DNA from: Phycisphaerales bacterium UBA2396
Lineage (GTDB): Bacteria; Planctomycetota; Phycisphaerae; Phycisphaerales; UBA1924
Direction: 5' to 3'
NCBI GenBank assembly: GCA_002343325.1
Contig: DDSG01000170.1
Span: 509-7,847, forward strand
Length of the DNA stretch: 7,339 nt
Shown one piece after another: positions 6,004 through 7,339 of this stretch (position 1 is its first letter; every line of letters starts with the position of its first letter). Under the pieces are notes generated by a model, which was not told the origin of the DNA, searched no databases, and worked only from the letters and a program-made list of their open reading frames with translations. The position numbers were made by a program, and so were the translations under genes.

Positions 6004-7017
6004 ATGTCCAACTTCAACCCCAACTTCACCCGCCGAGAAACGCCGCCGAGGCTTCATCCCCGCAAGGTCCGCGGCGGGATCCGCCTCCCGACGCCCGAGG
6101 AAGGCGTGTCGCCGTGGGACGGGTCATGGGCCGCCCAGCGCTGGGTCCGCTTCATCGAGGAGCACGCCGACGGGCAGAACCTCAAGGAAGGGCTCGAGTA
6201 CGCCCGCCTCGGTCAGACCAAGACCCTCGCGGTTGACCCGGGGCTCATCACCGCGGTGGTGCAGGGGCGTGCCGACCGGGCCTACGCCTGCAAGATCAGC
6301 GTGCCCACCTACACCGACGAGCAGTGGCTCGTGGTGCTCAAGGCGATTTCCGAGGGATCCGCCTACAGCGCCAAGATTTTCGCCAACGAGCTTCCGGCAA
6401 GCATCGAGGAGGTCTTTATCCCCGCCGGGCTCAAGCTCTTCCCGACCGAACCTTCCGAACTCTCGGCCCAGTGCACTTGCCGCCGCAGTTGGCAGACCAC
6501 GCCCGCCCCCGGGACGCCCGCCGCCCCGGCGCAGCCGCAGACCTTCCGCTGGTGCAAGCACGCGCTCTGCGCCGCGTACCTCGTCGCCGACCGTCTGATC
6601 AACGATCCGTTCCTCATGTTCCGCCTCCGCGGGCTTCCGGCGTCCGAGCTGGTCGATCGCCTGCGTCACCTCCGCACCGCGGGCACGGGCGGGGCCGGGC
6701 TGTACGTCGGGCGCGTTCCGGGCGTGAGCGACGGCGAGCGCCCGGACCTGCTGCAGAGCGTGCCTCGCTTCTGGGAAGCGGGCCCGGAACTCGCCGAGCT
6801 CGACACGCGCATCCTTCCCCCGCCGCTGATCCACCCGCTGCTGCGTCGCCTGGGCGCGAGCCCCTTCACCAACTCGACCTTCCCGCTGGTGGGGCTGCTC
6901 GCCTCGTGCTACGACACGATCAGCCAGGACGTCGTCCGCCGCAGCGGCTCGATCGCCACGCCCGACGAGCCCGCGCCGGCGGACACCGAAGCCGACGATG
7001 ACGACGACGCGCAGTAA
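6004..7017 (+). CDS. SWIM zinc-finger domain protein, partner of the SNF2 ATPase
   Basis: 337 residues. SWIM fingers (CxC-xn-CxH) bind zinc and are thought to contact DNA or proteins; in bacteria they are often encoded beside SNF2 ATPases. Here the zinc ligands are Cys157, Cys159, Cys184 and His186, followed by the typical hydrophobic helix ALCAAYLVADRLI. The 24 residues between the ligand pairs include a Pro/Ala/Thr-rich insert (TTPAPGTPAAPAQPQ); classic SWIM fingers have only about six there. Before the finger, residues 41-135 hold the family-like start W..RF(I/V) and a segment with VVQGRADRAYACKISVPTYTDEQW (about 82-105). The N-terminus is basic (residues 10-27 rich in Arg/Lys). The C-terminus ends in an acidic tail EADDDDDAQ. 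No signal peptide or membrane segment is seen, so it is cytosolic. The ATG lies 3 bases after the SNF2 stop, with GAGG upstream. A joint complex with the ATPase is inferred; the biological role is unknown. Confidence 0.9.
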   Translation: MSNFNPNFTRRETPPRLHPRKVRGGIRLPTPEEGVSPWDGSWAAQRWVRFIEEHADGQNLKEGLEYARLGQTKTLAVDPGLITAVVQGRADRAYACKISVPTYTDEQWLVVLKAISEGSAYSAKIFANELPASIEEVFIPAGLKLFPTEPSELSAQCTCRRSWQTTPAPGTPAAPAQPQTFRWCKHALCAAYLVADRLINDPFLMFRLRGLPASELVDRLRHLRTAGTGGAGLYVGRVPGVSDGERPDLLQSVPRFWEAGPELAELDTRILPPPLIHPLLRRLGASPFTNSTFPLVGLLASCYDTISQDVVRRSGSIATPDEPAPADTEADDDDDAQ

Positions 7018-7019
7018 AT

Positions 7020-7056
7020 CGGCGGGCGTCCCCGGGTTCGCCGGGTCCGCCCGCCG
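7020..7056. terminator. Long GC-rich hairpin between convergent genes, possible bidirectional terminator
   Basis: The outer arms CGGCGGGCG (7020-7028) and CGCCCGCCG (7048-7056) pair perfectly over nine bases. A symmetric TC/TC internal loop leads to an inner stem CCCGG/CCGGG with loop GTTCG. It starts three bases after the SWIM protein stop codon and lies 34 bases before the stop of the opposite-strand gene, where a shared terminator is expected. The T-run is missing on the plus strand and only ATTTA follows on the minus strand, so termination may be Rho-assisted. A second small stem, GGCC-GCTC-GGCC, lies at 7075-7086. Confidence 0.6.
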
Positions 7057-7089
7057 TGCGTGGTTCGTCCGACCGGCCGCTCGGCCTGT

Positions 7090-7320
7090 TCAGTCGACGT
7101 TGAGATTCGAGACCCACTGCGCGAAGGCCTGGTTGAGCGAATCGATCTGCTCGCGGAGGACCTTCGCCTGCGAAGCGAGCTCCTTGAGACGAGTTTCCTG
7201 ATCCGTGAACTGCTTGATGTAGCCGCGGTAGAGGTCCGTGTCCCGCTCGATGGTCTTCATGTTCTCGCGAACGCGGGCCTGATCCTTGTCGATCTCGGCA
7301 CGCTCGCGGGCGACAAGGAT
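7090..7320 (-). CDS. C-terminal fragment of an unidentified protein with coiled-coil tail (5' end beyond contig edge)
   Basis: Open frame of 76 codons ending in TGA at 7092-7090, entering from the right edge. The translation is strongly helical and charged: RERAEIDKDQARVRENM, then IERDTDLYRGYIKQF, then QETRLKELASQAKVLREQI, ending in WVSNLNVD. Heptad-like spacing of Leu/Ile/Val suggests a coiled coil. The pattern 'xxRIRENM..IDR.S.LY.RY...F..QE..L..L' recalls the C-terminal tail of DUF4139-type proteins as I remember them, but this is a weak, memory-based resemblance. Codon use and GC content match the other genes. It is convergent with the SWIM gene. The frame stays open through the last 19 bases, but these are adapter sequence and are excluded. 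The function cannot be assigned from this piece. Confidence 0.7.
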   Translation of the reverse strand: MLVARERAEIDKDQARVRENMKTIERDTDLYRGYIKQFTDQETRLKELASQAKVLREQIDSLNQAFAQWVSNLNVD

Positions 7321-7339
7321 AGATCGGAAGAGAACACGT
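7321..7339. other. Residual Illumina adapter at the contig end (not genomic)
   Basis: The final 19 bases, AGATCGGAAGAGAACACGT, match the start of the Illumina TruSeq read-1 adapter at 18 of 19 positions; the only difference is A for C at 7333. This marks an untrimmed read end that was built into the assembly. The true genomic sequence stops at about 7320. Confidence 0.93.

Noticed and set aside
2779..7017. An anti-phage defence system such as DISARM, which also contains SNF2-like helicases.
   Set aside because: No methyltransferase, phospholipase D, DUF1998 or nuclease gene is beside the pair; the visible neighbours are tRNA and housekeeping genes.

Overview
The window is a GC-rich bacterial chromosome segment. 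It carries two housekeeping blocks that diverge from a gap of about 430 bases, plus the tail of a third transcription unit at the right edge. The chromosomal order (GlmU-type nucleotidyltransferase, PRPP synthetase, ribosomal protein L25), the fusion of the first two, and a large SNF2 ATPase paired with a SWIM zinc-finger protein together suggest a Planctomycetota genome, possibly Phycisphaerae. This is an inference from remembered family distribution, not a computed placement. The right edge is a raw contig end: its last 19 bases are Illumina adapter, not genome.

Left block, minus strand, read right to left: tRNA-Gln(TTG), then one 580-residue open frame joining a GlmU-type uridyltransferase domain to a complete ribose-phosphate pyrophosphokinase, then the start of ribosomal protein L25 (rplY/ctc), which runs off the left edge. 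The order glmU-prs-ctc(rplY) is the order known from Bacillus; here the first two genes are a single polypeptide. The block supplies precursors for the cell wall (UDP-GlcNAc type chemistry) and for nucleotides (PRPP), together with a ribosome component.

Middle gap (2225-2651): no credible protein gene. It must hold the promoters of the two divergent tRNAs, but no clear -35/-10 pair could be recognised. It does contain several strong small inverted repeats and a tRNA T-arm-like hairpin.

Right block, plus strand: tRNA-Lys(TTT), then a SNF2-family ATPase of up to 1073 residues with all helicase motifs intact, then a 337-residue SWIM zinc-finger protein starting 3 bases after the ATPase stop codon. 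The last two are a translationally linked pair, probably partners on DNA; their biological job is not known. A long GC-rich hairpin follows, and then the C-terminal 76 codons of a convergent minus-strand gene with a coiled-coil tail.

No phage, insertion sequence, CRISPR array, toxin-antitoxin or recognisable defence gene was seen. The most unusual items are the GlmU-Prs fusion, the SNF2/SWIM pair with an enlarged SWIM finger, and the structured gap between the tRNAs.
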